Source: an uncultured Desulfocapsa sp. (GTDB lineage: Bacteria; Desulfobacterota; Desulfobulbia; Desulfobulbales; Desulfocapsaceae). Taken from it: a stretch of DNA of 52,401 nt. The notes beneath the pieces are model-generated. The model saw only the letters and a program-made list of their open reading frames with translations, did no database searches and was not told the origin of the DNA. Location of the stretch: contig CAMZKT010000021.1 of assembly GCA_947311435.1 (NCBI GenBank), positions 1 to 52,401 on the forward strand, in the 5' to 3' direction. The position numbers and the translations under genes are program-made. The stretch's first letter is position 1, and each line of letters starts with the position of its first letter. Shown here piece after piece: positions 42,558 to 52,333 of this stretch.

Positions 42558-43080
42558 GGTTTTTATTAGAATGGAAATCGGGATTGTCCGGTGTTCGTTC
42601 TGTTTGCATATTCCGGAAGAGCTCTAAGCTATTGACTGGAATTAACCGACAGGATTGACTGTAGGTGGAACAAACAGTTCCTTGAATGAAGAGGGAAGAA
42701 GATTGGTTATTATAACTGTCTGTCGGTCAAGGTGTGAGCCTTGGTCGATTTTTTATATAAAGAAAAGTTAAGTGTGATAAACTCGCAAGAAGTTCGTAAG
42801 TTTGCTGGAGTGGGCAAGGATTTAAGCGAGTGGTATGTTTTTTTGTCTGATCATGGTATGCTAATGTGCGTTGTAATCAGGCAAGAATATAGCAGTGAGC
42901 GAGATGATTTTTCGCTTTTGTCATCAATTGATCTGCTAATGTTCACGTTTCCCTGTGAGAGTTTTGGGAGAGCAGGTAGTGGCAGGAAACCTGCCCTGGA
43001 AGAAGTCTTTTATGTGATTTGACATACTTTTTTTTAGAACAGTTTACGTTCAGGATCTAGTCGTACCGATCTTGTTCTTT
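42558..43080. other. Intergenic region between 6S candidate and rny
   Basis: About 520 nt. The G6T5 stretch just after the 6S candidate (42554-42565) may serve as its termination region. An open plus-strand frame of up to 93 codons (42741-43022, TTG or internal GTG start near 42774) has no ribosome-binding site and no family I recognise, so it is only mentioned. The rny promoter should lie in the right part. Confidence 0.4.
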
Positions 43081-43212
43081 ATGATGACAGGCATCCGCCT
43101 GGTTGCACATCTTCTTGTTGTCTTGTGTTTCCTCTTTGCAGGGTTTTTCAACCCGCTTTTCTTACTGTTTTTCACCTCTCCTTCGATCCTGTTGTTATTG
43201 GAGGGATATTAA
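43081..43212 (+). CDS. Possible 43-residue membrane peptide overlapping rny start
   Basis: Open frame starting ATG-ATG at 43081 and ending with TAA at 43210-43212, sharing the A with the rny ATG (TAATG). The product would be almost wholly hydrophobic ([17 protein letters not shown] and [18 protein letters not shown]), with one or two membrane helices. TAATG overlaps often couple translation of two genes. No ribosome-binding site is visible before 43081, so it could be leader sequence without expression. Confidence 0.3.
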   Translation: MMTGIRLVAHLLVVLCFLFAGFFNPLFLLFFTSPSILLLLEGY

Positions 43213-44771
43213 TGTATTTTCAGACTATTGCGTGTCTGGTCGGGGGATTGTTTGTTGGGGGTGCTGTAGGTATCCTCCTGAGAAAACGCCTTGTCGAGGC
43301 GTATCAGGCAAATATCGATTCGCAGTCGAAGCAAATCATAGAAACAGCCATATCGCAGGCTGAACAGATAAAAAAAGAGTCGCTTTTAAAGGCCAAAGAG
43401 GAAGCTTATAAGGAAAAGCAGCTCGCTCATGAAGAGATTCGCAGAGAAAAAGCTGATCTGAAGGAAGAATTACAGCGTTTGGATAAGAAGAAAAGCCAGT
43501 TAAAAGAGGAATGGTCTGCTTTGGACAAAAGACAGCGTGACCAGGATAGACGTGCAAGTACTCTCAAAAAAGAAGAAGAGGAACTGGTTGGAAAAAATAA
43601 AGAAGTTGAACTTCTGATTGGTAAGCAGCGCTACAAACTAGAAAATATTTCTGGGATGAGTCAGGATGAAGCCAAAAAAATGCTCATGGAGTCTCTTGAA
43701 AGTGAAGCTCGTATGGATGCTGCCAAACGTCTTGTTCGGATAGAAAACGAGATGAAGATGCAGGCTGATCGAAAAGGGAAACAAATTTTAGCTCTGGCAA
43801 TTTCCAGGTATGCCGGTGATTATGTCGCTGATAAAACAGTCTCCATGGTTCCTCTGCCAAATGATGAGATGAAAGGTCGAATCATAGGTCGTGAAGGGCG
43901 AAATATTCGGGCGATTGAAGCGGCCACTGGTATTGATATTATTATCGATGATACACCAGAAGCAGTTATTCTTTCAGGGTTTAATCCAGTTCGTCGTGAA
44001 ATTACCCGCCTGGCGTTACTCCAGCTTATAAATGATGGTCGCATTCACCCGGCTCGTATCGAGGAGGTTGTTGAGAAGGTTACCAATGATCTTGATGTTG
44101 TTATGCGGGAAGCTGGTGAACAGGCCACCTTTGATGTCGGTTGTCATGGTGTACATCTGGAACTCATCAATATCTTAGGTCGATTGAAATATCGAACCAG
44201 CTATGGACAAAATGTTCTACAACATTCTCTGGAAGTAGCGTTTCTTTGTGGAGTCATGGCGGCTGAGCTTGGTATTGATGTGAAGATGGCTAAACGTGCC
44301 GGGCTTTTCCATGACATTGGAAAGGCTGTGGATCATGAAGTGGAAGGGTCTCATGCCATTATAGGAAGAGACTTGGCAAGGAAATATGGAGAACCAGAAG
44401 AGGTGGTTTATGCCATCGGAGCTCACCATGAGGATGAACCACCCCGGTCGGTTCTTGACGTACTTGTGCAATCTGCCGATGCTCTTTCAGGCGCCAGACC
44501 CGGAGCCCGTAAGGAAATGCTACAGTCATACGTGGAACGGCTTGAAGATCTTGAGGCAATCGCCTGTGGCTTTGATGGGGTGGAAAAAAGTTATGCTATT
44601 CAAGCCGGGCGTGATCTCCGGATTATTGTCGACGCACAGAAGGTAAAAGATGGTGAAGCTGTTATACTCAGCCGGGATATTGCCAAGTCAATTGAAGAGC
44701 AGCTTACCTATCCCGGTCAGATTCGTGTAACTGTTATTCGTGAAACAAGGGCTGTTCAATACGCCAAATAA
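43212..44771 (+). CDS. rny: Ribonuclease Y
   Basis: 519 residues from the ATG at 43212, which has GGAGGG 6 nt upstream and gives the usual length (about 520); the longer frame upstream is not used. Domains: N-terminal membrane helix (about 4-22), long coiled coil (about 25-170), KH domain with [15 protein letters not shown] and an HD domain with [10 protein letters not shown] and [11 protein letters not shown]. It starts mRNA decay as a membrane-bound endonuclease. It is followed by tyrS. Confidence 0.95.
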   Translation: MYFQTIACLVGGLFVGGAVGILLRKRLVEAYQANIDSQSKQIIETAISQAEQIKKESLLKAKEEAYKEKQLAHEEIRREKADLKEELQRLDKKKSQLKEEWSALDKRQRDQDRRASTLKKEEEELVGKNKEVELLIGKQRYKLENISGMSQDEAKKMLMESLESEARMDAAKRLVRIENEMKMQADRKGKQILALAISRYAGDYVADKTVSMVPLPNDEMKGRIIGREGRNIRAIEAATGIDIIIDDTPEAVILSGFNPVRREITRLALLQLINDGRIHPARIEEVVEKVTNDLDVVMREAGEQATFDVGCHGVHLELINILGRLKYRTSYGQNVLQHSLEVAFLCGVMAAELGIDVKMAKRAGLFHDIGKAVDHEVEGSHAIIGRDLARKYGEPEEVVYAIGAHHEDEPPRSVLDVLVQSADALSGARPGARKEMLQSYVERLEDLEAIACGFDGVEKSYAIQAGRDLRIIVDAQKVKDGEAVILSRDIAKSIEEQLTYPGQIRVTVIRETRAVQYAK

Positions 44772-44881
44772 AGTATTTTCCATTTGTTCTCTGGAAGGAC
44801 AGTGCGGTTACAAATAGACAATTTCCCATCGGGGTGTTCCCAGGTGGATTCTTAATTAATATTACTTTTTAGATAGTTACG

Positions 44882-46093
44882 ATGCCAAGTATAGAAGAAC
44901 AGATTACCCTCTTGGAAAGAGGAGTGGTTGACTGTATCAGTCATGAAGAACTTATTAAAAAACTTAAAAAATCTGAAGAAACAGGTGTCCCTCTTCGGGT
45001 TAAGGCGGGGTTTGACCCCACAGCTCCGGATCTTCATTTGGGGCATACGGTATTGTTGCAGAAACTAAAGCATTTCCAGGATCTAGGGCACGATATATAC
45101 TTTCTTATCGGAGATTTTACCGGGATGATTGGTGATCCAACTGGTAAATCAGAAACGAGGAAAGCACTTACAAGAGAAGATGTCGCTGCAAATGCTGAGA
45201 GTTATAAGGAACAGGTTTTTAAAATTCTTGACCCTCATAAAACAAAAGTGGTTTTCAATTCAGCTTGGCTGTCAAAGCTTGATTCTTTTGACATGATTCG
45301 TTTGGCTTCCGAGCTTACGGTTGCAAGAATGCTTGAACGGGAAGATTTTAAGGTTCGTTTTCGTGAAGGTAATCCAATCTCCATTCATGAATTTATGTAT
45401 CCTCTTATTCAGGGGTACGACTCAGTGGCACTCAACGCCGATGTTGAATTAGGTGGTACGGACCAGCTATTTAATCTTCTCATGGGACGTGATTTGCAGA
45501 GATCCAGAGGGCAGGAACCGCAAGTGGTGTTGACTCTCCCTCTTCTGGAGGGTTTGGATGGAGTCAATAAAATGAGCAAATCACTTGGCAATTATATAGG
45601 AGTGTCCGAATCAGCAAATGATATTTATGGGAAAGTTCTTTCTGCTTCAGACGTACTGATGTTTCGATATTACGAGTTGTTGAGTGATCTCAGCAGTGAT
45701 GAAATTGAATTATTAAAGGCAAACATGGAGTCGGGACGGCAACATCCAAAAGAGATCAAACAACAGTTGGCAAGAGAATTGACGGCTCGCTATCATTCTG
45801 CCGAAGCGGCAATTCAGGCAGAAAATAATTTTGAGAAAGTGTTTAAGAAAGGAGGGTTGCCTGACGATATTCCTGAAAAGCACATTCAATCCAATGAAGA
45901 TATCTGGTTGCCCCAGCTTTTGATGGATTTGAAACTTGTTAAGTCAACGTCTGATGGTAGACGTATGATAAAGCAGGGTGCAGTATCGCTTGATGGTGAT
46001 AAAATAAGTGATCTGAAGACCAATGTTTCTCCTCAGGGAGTGGTGTTAATCAAGGTCGGGAAGCGTCGTTTTTGTAGAGTTGTTTTTGAATAG
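44882..46093 (+). CDS. tyrS: Tyrosyl-tRNA synthetase
   Basis: 403 residues. Class I signature HLGH at 52-55 and KMSKS at 230-234. [14 protein letters not shown], the Y-P-L-I-Q-G-Y-D and [13 protein letters not shown] segments fit bacterial TyrRS, and the C-terminal S4 domain (about 340-403) is complete. The sequence resembles the TyrZ-like subgroup of about 400 residues. No leader T-box is visible. It follows rny by 110 nt and is probably in the same transcription unit. The gene ends before a bidirectional terminator. Confidence 0.93.
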   Translation: MPSIEEQITLLERGVVDCISHEELIKKLKKSEETGVPLRVKAGFDPTAPDLHLGHTVLLQKLKHFQDLGHDIYFLIGDFTGMIGDPTGKSETRKALTREDVAANAESYKEQVFKILDPHKTKVVFNSAWLSKLDSFDMIRLASELTVARMLEREDFKVRFREGNPISIHEFMYPLIQGYDSVALNADVELGGTDQLFNLLMGRDLQRSRGQEPQVVLTLPLLEGLDGVNKMSKSLGNYIGVSESANDIYGKVLSASDVLMFRYYELLSDLSSDEIELLKANMESGRQHPKEIKQQLARELTARYHSAEAAIQAENNFEKVFKKGGLPDDIPEKHIQSNEDIWLPQLLMDLKLVKSTSDGRRMIKQGAVSLDGDKISDLKTNVSPQGVVLIKVGKRRFCRVVFE

Positions 46094-46283
46094 GGTGTTT
46101 TCTGTAATTCGCTAACGGGCACGTGAAGGTACTTACTCTCTGGGGGATATTATTTTACTCTTCACCAGATTTTGTATTTACCTACAGAGAAGGCGTGATT
46201 GACCTTGTCCCCCGCTCCTGCTCAAGTGTGCGCAGAATGGGACGGTCTCTTGTGAATGGTTCTACGCGAACCAAAAAAAAAAG

Positions 46284-46317
46284 GCCTGTCGAAATTGAAA
46301 TCTGACAGGCTTTTTTT
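46284..46317. terminator. Bidirectional intrinsic terminator between tyrS and perR
   Basis: GCCTGTC (46284-46290) pairs with GACAGGC (46304-46310). An A-run lies to the left (46273-46282) and a T7 run to the right (46311-46317), so it works on both strands. tyrS and the perR-type gene converge on it. A second perfect inverted repeat, GTGTGCAA (46340-46347) with TTGCACAC (46354-46361), lies just to the right but has no T-run. Confidence 0.8.
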
Positions 46318-46410
46318 CTGTTTTGTCACTACTTACTGAGTGTGCAACAGCTTTTGCACACAAGAGAAATTGTCAGTGTATGCGAGACGTCGTAGCTGTT
46401 TGCAGGGTAA

Positions 46411-46827
46411 TTAGTTTACCAGTGTGTTTTGTTCCGGGCAGTTGCATGAACTGCAAACTCCAGAAAATTCAATGTGATGTCCAAGCACCTGATAGTGGCT
46501 GATGGCTGCTGCTGTTTTGTTAATATCTTCAATGACGGGGAGTTCAATGTCGTCCACTTTTCCACAACTTATACAGCGAATATGGTAGTGAGGAGTTGTG
46601 ACAGCGTCAAAACGTTTTTGGGTTCCTCCGACTTCCAGTTTCAAAATAATCCCGGCATCAGCCATGAGTTCAAGGTTCCTGTATACTGTGCCAAGGCCGA
46701 TACGGGGAAGGCGCTTCCTCACCATATCATAAACTTCATTAGCAGTGGGGTGTGATGTGACTTTTTCAAGTTCTTCGAGTATTATTTGACGCTGCGTTGT
46801 CAGACGTATCTGTGGTGTTAGTTGCAT
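46411..46827 (-). CDS. perR: PerR-type peroxide-sensing Fur family regulator
   Basis: 138 residues. Winged-helix DNA-binding domain (about 1-75) with GLGTVYRNLELM. The regulatory metal site matches Bacillus PerR with constant offset 11: His26, Asp74, His80, His82 and Asp93 correspond to H37, D85, H91, H93 and D104. Structural zinc ligands C85, C88, C125 and C128 correspond to C96, C99, C136 and C139. Position 93 is Asp, as in PerR, not Glu as in Fur. It should bind Fe or Mn and be inactivated by peroxide through His oxidation. A box-like palindrome lies 23-37 nt upstream, suggesting autoregulation. Confidence 0.85.
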   Translation of the reverse strand: MQLTPQIRLTTQRQIILEELEKVTSHPTANEVYDMVRKRLPRIGLGTVYRNLELMADAGIILKLEVGGTQKRFDAVTTPHYHIRCISCGKVDDIELPVIEDINKTAAAISHYQVLGHHIEFSGVCSSCNCPEQNTLVN

Positions 46828-46849
46828 GGTTTCTCTCTAAAATATATCA

Positions 46850-46864
46850 TGATAATTATTCTTA
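46850..46864. promoter_or_regulatory. Candidate PerR/Fur box upstream of perR
   Basis: TGATAATTATTCTTA, a 7-1-7 imperfect palindrome that agrees with TGATAATNATTATCA at 12 of 14 defined positions. It is 23 nt upstream of the perR ATG, in the promoter area. This fits negative autoregulation, common for Fur-family genes. Confidence 0.55.
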
Positions 46865-46912
46865 CATTGCCATAGTAGAACTTTACGGTAAAAGATCAAG
46901 AAGAAAATTGCT

Positions 46913-48199
46913 TTACCCTTTAGGCACAGGTGGGTTGAAATAGCCAAACTGAAGACTTGGAAATTCAGTTTTAAGGTTTTGTATCCATCTTTTCATGCCC
47001 AGGGGTTTCGCAGATGGCAGGAATTGTATGCTCTTTAGGTAATACTCAGGATCCATATTTAAATTACGGAGTTGAATACGATCCGGATGGGTAGTATCCA
47101 GCAGATCACAAAGTGCTGAATATTCTTGTGGGGAATCTGTAAAGCCAGGTAGAATAAAGTAATTCAACGACACAAACTTGCCCTTTTGTTTCATTACATT
47201 GATTGATTCGAGAGCGTCTGAAAGTGTGAAGTCCTTGGGTCTATAATAATTTTTGTGATATTTTATTTGTGCAGAGTTTATACTTACCCGTAGACTATCA
47301 AGTCCGGCATCAGCGAGGCGTTTGACTTTTTGCGGAAGACTACTATTGGAGTTGAGATTGATAGTTCCCCGTTCTGTTCTACTCCGAATCATTCTGATTG
47401 CTTTTTCTATGGTAGCTGCCTGGAGCAGGGGTTCTCCTTCGCAGCCCTGTCCAAAACTCACGATGGCATTTTCGGCATGTTGTAAATGAGGAATTGCGAC
47501 CTGGCTTATTTCTGCAGGTGTTGGCACGAATTGTAGCCTGTCCTGAGTAGCCGAACATTTTCCGGATATTTGAAGAGAAATACAACCTATGCACTGGGCA
47601 TTACAAACAGGAGACGTCGGCAGAGGTGCTTCCCAGCGTCCTAAAAAATAATTTCTGGCTGCAGGACAAGCATAGGTCAGGCAGCACTTGCCAAGGTGCT
47701 GAATCAGCTTGTTATTCTTGTGCTCACGAAGTTTTTTCGCAGTCTTGGAGTCAATTTCCCTTTGATTAAACTGGACAAAGTCTTGCCGTATATCCTTGTC
47801 ACTGCGAAAAGCGGTAGTCCAGAAACGACCATCATACCATCCCACGGCAGTATAGGCGAAAAGTGGAAGGCGAGGAGCTCGTTTACTTGTTTGATACGCA
47901 CCGTTCAGGATAGCAGTGTGGGCTGGAGCCATAAAAGCCGCAACGGCTTGAATCTTTTTTCCAGAATAGGGGTCTTCCTTGATCAGTAGTGGCTCACCAG
48001 TGGTACAATCACACCCAATGGGTAAACGCCCAGGAAGAACAAAGAGCTCAGATCCTTCAGGGAGAGGAATGAAATCACTTTTGGCTGGGAGTTGGAAAAT
48101 GCCTCCACTCATACCTGCAGCATGCAGGTCTTGGAAGTCGGTTATATTTCCCTGAGCATCGGCATAAACAAGAAAAGGTTGTCCTGTGGGATGAATCAC
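46913..48199 (-). CDS. Radical SAM protein
   Basis: 428 residues. The radical SAM cluster motif C-x3-C-x2-C is seen as CNAQCIGC, in the middle of the protein, preceded by a roughly 190-residue N-terminal domain. Another Cys group (CCLTYACPAARN, about 165-180) could help bind a second cluster or substrate. Motifs GQGCEGEPLLQ and DSLRVSINSAQ follow in the TIM-barrel. The ATG overlaps the stop of the upstream 48196-48624 gene (ATGA). Substrate unknown. The unusual N-terminal domain (YADAQGNITDFQDLHAAGMSGG) is not one I recognise. Confidence 0.85.
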   Translation of the reverse strand: MIHPTGQPFLVYADAQGNITDFQDLHAAGMSGGIFQLPAKSDFIPLPEGSELFVLPGRLPIGCDCTTGEPLLIKEDPYSGKKIQAVAAFMAPAHTAILNGAYQTSKRAPRLPLFAYTAVGWYDGRFWTTAFRSDKDIRQDFVQFNQREIDSKTAKKLREHKNNKLIQHLGKCCLTYACPAARNYFLGRWEAPLPTSPVCNAQCIGCISLQISGKCSATQDRLQFVPTPAEISQVAIPHLQHAENAIVSFGQGCEGEPLLQAATIEKAIRMIRSRTERGTINLNSNSSLPQKVKRLADAGLDSLRVSINSAQIKYHKNYYRPKDFTLSDALESINVMKQKGKFVSLNYFILPGFTDSPQEYSALCDLLDTTHPDRIQLRNLNMDPEYYLKSIQFLPSAKPLGMKRWIQNLKTEFPSLQFGYFNPPVPKG

Positions 48200-48624
48200 T
48201 GTGGTGGTCTGAGAATTTTGAAAATTGAATCAATGGCTCGATAAATGTCTGCATCTTCGCCAAATATATCTTCAATTGCCGGATTGTTGATGAGGTCTTC
48301 AATGACGTATCCAGTGAGATACAGGCTCAGGATGTTAGGATCTTGGATCAGAGTACGAATGGGGGCAATTTTCATTTGAATATCAAAATCATCCAATTCA
48401 GGAAGGCGTCGAAGTTGTTGCACAAAGGCATCTCGTACATCTTGCAGTGAATTGATCTCAAGGACTTCCCTGTCTATGAGTCTCTGAGTCACCCGGGTTG
48501 CAAACTCTTCAGCATTTTCTTTTGCCTTGTTGAGAATAAAACGTTTTTCCCGTTCTCGTTTTCTATCAATGGTCCGGATGGTTTTGTCCGTGGCATTGGT
48601 TGCACTTATATGGGCTTTAGCCAT
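48196..48624 (-). CDS. Conserved-looking helical protein coupled to radical SAM gene
   Basis: 142 residues from the ATG at 48624 (AGGTG about 7 nt upstream; a GTG start at 48633 is the alternative). The product is all-helical and highly charged, with an N-terminal basic helix (about 10-45) and a C-terminal part LTGYVIEDLINNPAIEDIFGEDADIYRAIDSIFKIL. No signal peptide and no Cys. It overlaps the radical SAM start by 4 nt, so the two are likely translationally coupled and work together. I recognise no family. Confidence 0.65.
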   Translation of the reverse strand: MAKAHISATNATDKTIRTIDRKREREKRFILNKAKENAEEFATRVTQRLIDREVLEINSLQDVRDAFVQQLRRLPELDDFDIQMKIAPIRTLIQDPNILSLYLTGYVIEDLINNPAIEDIFGEDADIYRAIDSIFKILRPPQ

Positions 48625-48782
48625 TATATTCACCTTTTGAGGAATGTGTGGTCTGTCTTTGTGTACTGTTTACAATAAAACAGGAGATCTTCCTATTATT
48701 TTTTAGCTAGGTCTTTATACTTCATCGACGATGTAAACGATTGATAAAAAATATAGGAGGAAATGTCACAGCACCATGTATG

Positions 48783-50984
48783 CTATTCGTTACTGTTGTA
48801 TAAGTTTCCAAAATCGATCATTTGATTCTCCAGGGCAGCAGGGAGGGTCAAGTGATATTTTACAAGGTACTCTGCTGCCATTCGATGGGTATTGAATATG
48901 GGAATATTCAGACTCAGGTTGTTGATTGCCTTGTCGATGAAAAGTGATTTCTTGTCTTCTTCATAGAACTCTTCAAGAACCAAGGGCAAGGTTTTGTAAA
49001 AAGAAGCGGAATCTTCAGCATAAAGTAAGGCTTCCGGGGATTCGCTGAGGTCTGCTTCATCAACGGGGCCTTCATACCCAAACTTCCATCCTGTTTGTCC
49101 ATCATGGTAGCCTTCAACCCACCAGCCATCCATAATCGAAAGGTTGGGTACTCCGTTAAGGGCTGCTTTCATTCCACTGGTTCCAGAGGCTTCGAGTGGA
49201 CGTTTTGGATTGTTAAGCCAGATGTGGACACCAGCTACCAACATTTTAGCAATCAACATGTCGTAATTGGGGATGAATATGAGATTTATAAGGCCGTTAC
49301 TTTTCGCATGCAGGGTCTGTTGATAATCGAGGATGAGTTTTATTACGGTTTTGCCGGGTTCATCAGCAGGGTGTGCTTTTCCGGAGAAGAGAAAAGTGAC
49401 AGGCCAATTGTTATTTACCGCTATAGAGCAGAGTTTATCAATATTGTCAAATATAAGATCTGCGCGTTTGTAGGTGGAAAATCGTCTTGCAAAGCCGATG
49501 GTGAAAACCTTTGGGTCCAGTTGAATGTTCGTGTCGATAATGGTGGAGAAATGATTTGGGGGATCAATCCAGGTACTGGACATCTGGTTCCGATGCTGGA
49601 CGAGCATTGTGTTGATGTAACGATACAGGATCCTGGTATCTTCCTCCCAGGCACGAATCAGGGCGGTTCGAAATCGAGTGTTGTTTTTGAGATTGGCAGC
49701 ATTTTTGAAAACACCAGGGTCGCTTCTCCAGTTGTTCAATTCATTGAAGCTGTCAAAAAAGTCGGCTCTTGCTTTGCTTATCCAGGTTAAATGGTGGACA
49801 CCATTGGTAATGGCGGTAATTTTTTCTGAGAATTCAGAAAACTGTTTACGAGTGACATCTCTGTGCAACCTGCTGACACTGTTTGCTGTGCGGTTGACCC
49901 TCATGGCTAGAGTCGTGAAATTGTAGGAATGTGGCGACTCTTCATCATGTGCGAGGAGCTCAAGAATATGCCTGCATGATCTGTGACTAATTCCGGCATA
50001 AACAGACTTGTTGAAACGATCATGGCCAGCCTTAACAGGCGTGTGAATAGTATAGACCAGCCTGTCGGCCACAGTCTCTGCGGCTGTAGCAATCTGTTCA
50101 TGACTGGCTTGCGACATATCCGAGTTGTTGAGTGTTTTTGTGAGTTCTTCTGCGATAAGTTGCAGGGCAACCACAACGCCATGTTGTTCGTTCAGGTGCA
50201 GGGTGTAGGAAGTAATTCCAAGGGCTTGAAGAACCGGTAGGATGCCAGTACCCAGCATTCTTCTTTGTGTCGCTTTGATTGTTGAAGACTGAGAGTTGTA
50301 GAGTTGACCGGCGGCATCTTTGATGGGAGTGGGATTTTCATCTAAGGAAAAATCAAGCAAGAGTTCGGGGATGAAATAATCCAGAGTGTGGTTTACTTCC
50401 ATTTTCATCCATACTTGAGCTATTGCTACGGTTTCTTGATCATATTCATTAAAGAAAGGGATCTCAATCTGCAGGGCTTTTTCAGGATTTTCTGGATCAT
50501 TGAGTAAATAAAGACCAGGAGTCTCTTCAGGATGCCATGCAACGGGTTGGGCTATCTGGCCTATTTTTGAATCAACCAATTGAGAGAAATATCCATGGCG
50601 GTAAAGTAGACTCACAGCGACAACAGGAAGCCGACAGTCTGCATAGCTTTTTAAAGTATCTCCGGCTAGAACTCCTAAACCTCCACCATAACACGGAATC
50701 TTTTCTGGACCGTTAAAAATTTTTTTGATGAATTTTTTGAGTCGTGAGTCCATGGAATTGGTTTTTTCCAATTCTAAGAGCCTGTCTTTAACCGGATGAA
50801 AAACATCTGGATCAGCACCTATCTCCATGGAGATGTAAACCACTGAGTTTTTGTCATTTCCTCTAAGGTTATTCCAGACAGTATCAAATGTCTTTTGGGA
50901 AACACCGAAGAAGGTTCCAAACTGGTTTTTTGCTACCATGTCGAGAAGAGTCAGATTGCCATTGTTAGGATTACTTGCTTGCAT
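48783..50984 (-). CDS. glgP: Alpha-glucan phosphorylase
   Basis: 733 residues, a member of the alpha-glucan/maltodextrin phosphorylase group with the shorter bacterial layout. PYGGGLGVLAGDTLKSYAD near residue 97 and NPKRPLEASGTSGMKAALNGVPNLSIMDGWW near 595 contain the active-site regions; Lys606 is the pyridoxal phosphate lysine. It releases glucose 1-phosphate from glycogen or maltodextrins. It stands alone; 158 nt separate it from the radical SAM pair. No ribosome-binding site is evident. Confidence 0.92.
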   Translation of the reverse strand: MQASNPNNGNLTLLDMVAKNQFGTFFGVSQKTFDTVWNNLRGNDKNSVVYISMEIGADPDVFHPVKDRLLELEKTNSMDSRLKKFIKKIFNGPEKIPCYGGGLGVLAGDTLKSYADCRLPVVAVSLLYRHGYFSQLVDSKIGQIAQPVAWHPEETPGLYLLNDPENPEKALQIEIPFFNEYDQETVAIAQVWMKMEVNHTLDYFIPELLLDFSLDENPTPIKDAAGQLYNSQSSTIKATQRRMLGTGILPVLQALGITSYTLHLNEQHGVVVALQLIAEELTKTLNNSDMSQASHEQIATAAETVADRLVYTIHTPVKAGHDRFNKSVYAGISHRSCRHILELLAHDEESPHSYNFTTLAMRVNRTANSVSRLHRDVTRKQFSEFSEKITAITNGVHHLTWISKARADFFDSFNELNNWRSDPGVFKNAANLKNNTRFRTALIRAWEEDTRILYRYINTMLVQHRNQMSSTWIDPPNHFSTIIDTNIQLDPKVFTIGFARRFSTYKRADLIFDNIDKLCSIAVNNNWPVTFLFSGKAHPADEPGKTVIKLILDYQQTLHAKSNGLINLIFIPNYDMLIAKMLVAGVHIWLNNPKRPLEASGTSGMKAALNGVPNLSIMDGWWVEGYHDGQTGWKFGYEGPVDEADLSESPEALLYAEDSASFYKTLPLVLEEFYEEDKKSLFIDKAINNLSLNIPIFNTHRMAAEYLVKYHLTLPAALENQMIDFGNLYNSNE

Positions 50985-51167
50985 AATTTGTGTACATGTT
51001 GGGGTAGAAGTTTTAGTTATCTCTATGTTTGCTTTTTATTTAGAGGCGTAAACAGTATTTTTCAAGTAGAAAACCGATGAGTGGGAAAAAAGTCTCCCGG
51101 GAAAACTATATCATGGCGTCGTGAAAACGTCTGGTCTTTTTTCTTAAAAAAAAGTAGCATCAAGAAG

Positions 51168-51195
51168 TTGATTTCGAAAGTTAATGCACTATTGT
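51168..51195 (+). promoter_or_regulatory. Candidate sigma-70 promoter of pal
   Basis: TTGATT (51168-51173) and TATTGT (51190-51195) are separated by 16 nt, about 50 nt before the pal ATG. Both boxes match the consensus at 4 of 6 positions. The stretch is AT-rich and faces away from the divergent glgP. Confidence 0.4.
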
Positions 51196-51244
51196 AAGAA
51201 AAACAGTACGAAAATGGGTATAGAAGTGAGTTTAGGAGAATGTT

Positions 51245-51751
51245 ATGAGAACTGGAAGCACCCTCTATTTAGTGTTGTTGCTTTTTCCTATATTTTTGTC
51301 TGCTTGTGGTGGTGAAAAAATCCATGAAAAGTCTTTGCTGCCACCTGAAGATCCTGCTGCGATTGGACGGGAAGAGTCGCTTGAGTCAGAGTCAATAGGA
51401 ATTATGGAGGGGAGAACCTCCGGTCCGATGTTGCCTGTTTATTTTGGATATGACAGCTATACTGTCAGACCGGATCAGGTGCCGAGGATGAAACTAAATG
51501 CTTACTTTCTTAAAGAAAAGATGGAAACCAGGATACGAATAGAAGGAAACTGTGACCCGCGGGGAACGCGCGAGTACAATCTCGCACTTGGCGAAAAAAG
51601 GGCTCTTGGGGCTAAAAAATATCTTGTTAATATGGGTGTTTCACCGGACAGAATTGGTACAGTGAGCCTTGGCGAAGAAAAGATTCTTTTTCATGGCTAT
51701 GACGAGATGGCCTGGGCACAAAACAGAAGGGGAGATTTTGTAATTGAGTAG
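51245..51751 (+). CDS. pal: Peptidoglycan-associated lipoprotein Pal
   Basis: 168 residues with AGGAG upstream of the ATG. The lipoprotein signal ends LSAC with Cys21. The OmpA-like domain (about 65-168) has VYFGYDSYTVRPDQ, then IEGNCDPRGTREYNLALGEKRALGAKKYL and the NRRGDF C-terminus. The Asp and Arg that bind diaminopimelate are within GNCDPRGT and NRR. It anchors the outer membrane to peptidoglycan together with the Tol system. skp follows 54 nt downstream. Confidence 0.9.
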   Translation: MRTGSTLYLVLLLFPIFLSACGGEKIHEKSLLPPEDPAAIGREESLESESIGIMEGRTSGPMLPVYFGYDSYTVRPDQVPRMKLNAYFLKEKMETRIRIEGNCDPRGTREYNLALGEKRALGAKKYLVNMGVSPDRIGTVSLGEEKILFHGYDEMAWAQNRRGDFVIE

Positions 51752-51805
51752 ATCTAACATATAGAGAGTTTTGTTTGTTAATTTCTTAAAACAGGAGAAA
51801 AGTTG

Positions 51806-52333
51806 ATGTTAAAACGTATAACGTTGGTTGTTACTTTAGTGGTACTTGCAGGGTTTACTCTGGATAGCAGTGCAGCATATGCAGAGGCACAAAAAATAGG
51901 TGTGATGAATATTCAAAAAGTACTCCTTGAATCATCATCTGGTCGCAGAGCAAAAGAAGTTTTCGAAAAAAGAATGAAAGAGTTGCAGGATAAGTTTAAA
52001 AAAGAACAAAACATGCTAATATCATTGCAAAAGGAGATTGAAAAGAAAAGTTCTGCCTGGAGTAAGGATAAAAAGACTGAGAAAATTCGTGAGTTGCAGT
52101 TAGGACAACGTGATTTACAGGCGAAGACAGAAGATGCTAAAATGGAACTTAAGCAACTACAGGATAAAGAGCTTGAGCCTATTTTAAAAATGTTACAGTC
52201 TGTTGTTGATAGCTATGGAAAGAAAAACGGCTTTTCAGTAATTCTTGATTCAAAGGTTGCTGTTTTATATGCAAATCAAGATATTGACGTGAGTGATGCT
52301 GTTAAAGCTGAACTTGATAAACGTATGAAGTAG
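51806..52333 (+). CDS. skp: Periplasmic chaperone Skp/OmpH family
   Basis: 175 residues from the ATG at 51806 (AGGAGAAAAG upstream; a TTG three bases before is unlikely). Signal peptide of about 25 residues ending SSAAYA, then KIGVMNIQKVLLESSSGRRAKEVFEK, the Skp N-terminal segment, a long basic coiled coil (about 50-140) and the C-terminal strand GFSVILDSKVAVLYA. It carries unfolded outer-membrane proteins through the periplasm. Confidence 0.88.
   Translation: MLKRITLVVTLVVLAGFTLDSSAAYAEAQKIGVMNIQKVLLESSSGRRAKEVFEKRMKELQDKFKKEQNMLISLQKEIEKKSSAWSKDKKTEKIRELQLGQRDLQAKTEDAKMELKQLQDKELEPILKMLQSVVDSYGKKNGFSVILDSKVAVLYANQDIDVSDAVKAELDKRMK

Noticed and set aside
42741-43022. 93-codon plus-strand open frame
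   Set aside because: TTG/GTG start without ribosome-binding site and no recognisable family; kept only as a remark.
46123-46305. 60-codon open frame after tyrS
   Set aside because: Runs through the bidirectional terminator and has no ribosome-binding site.
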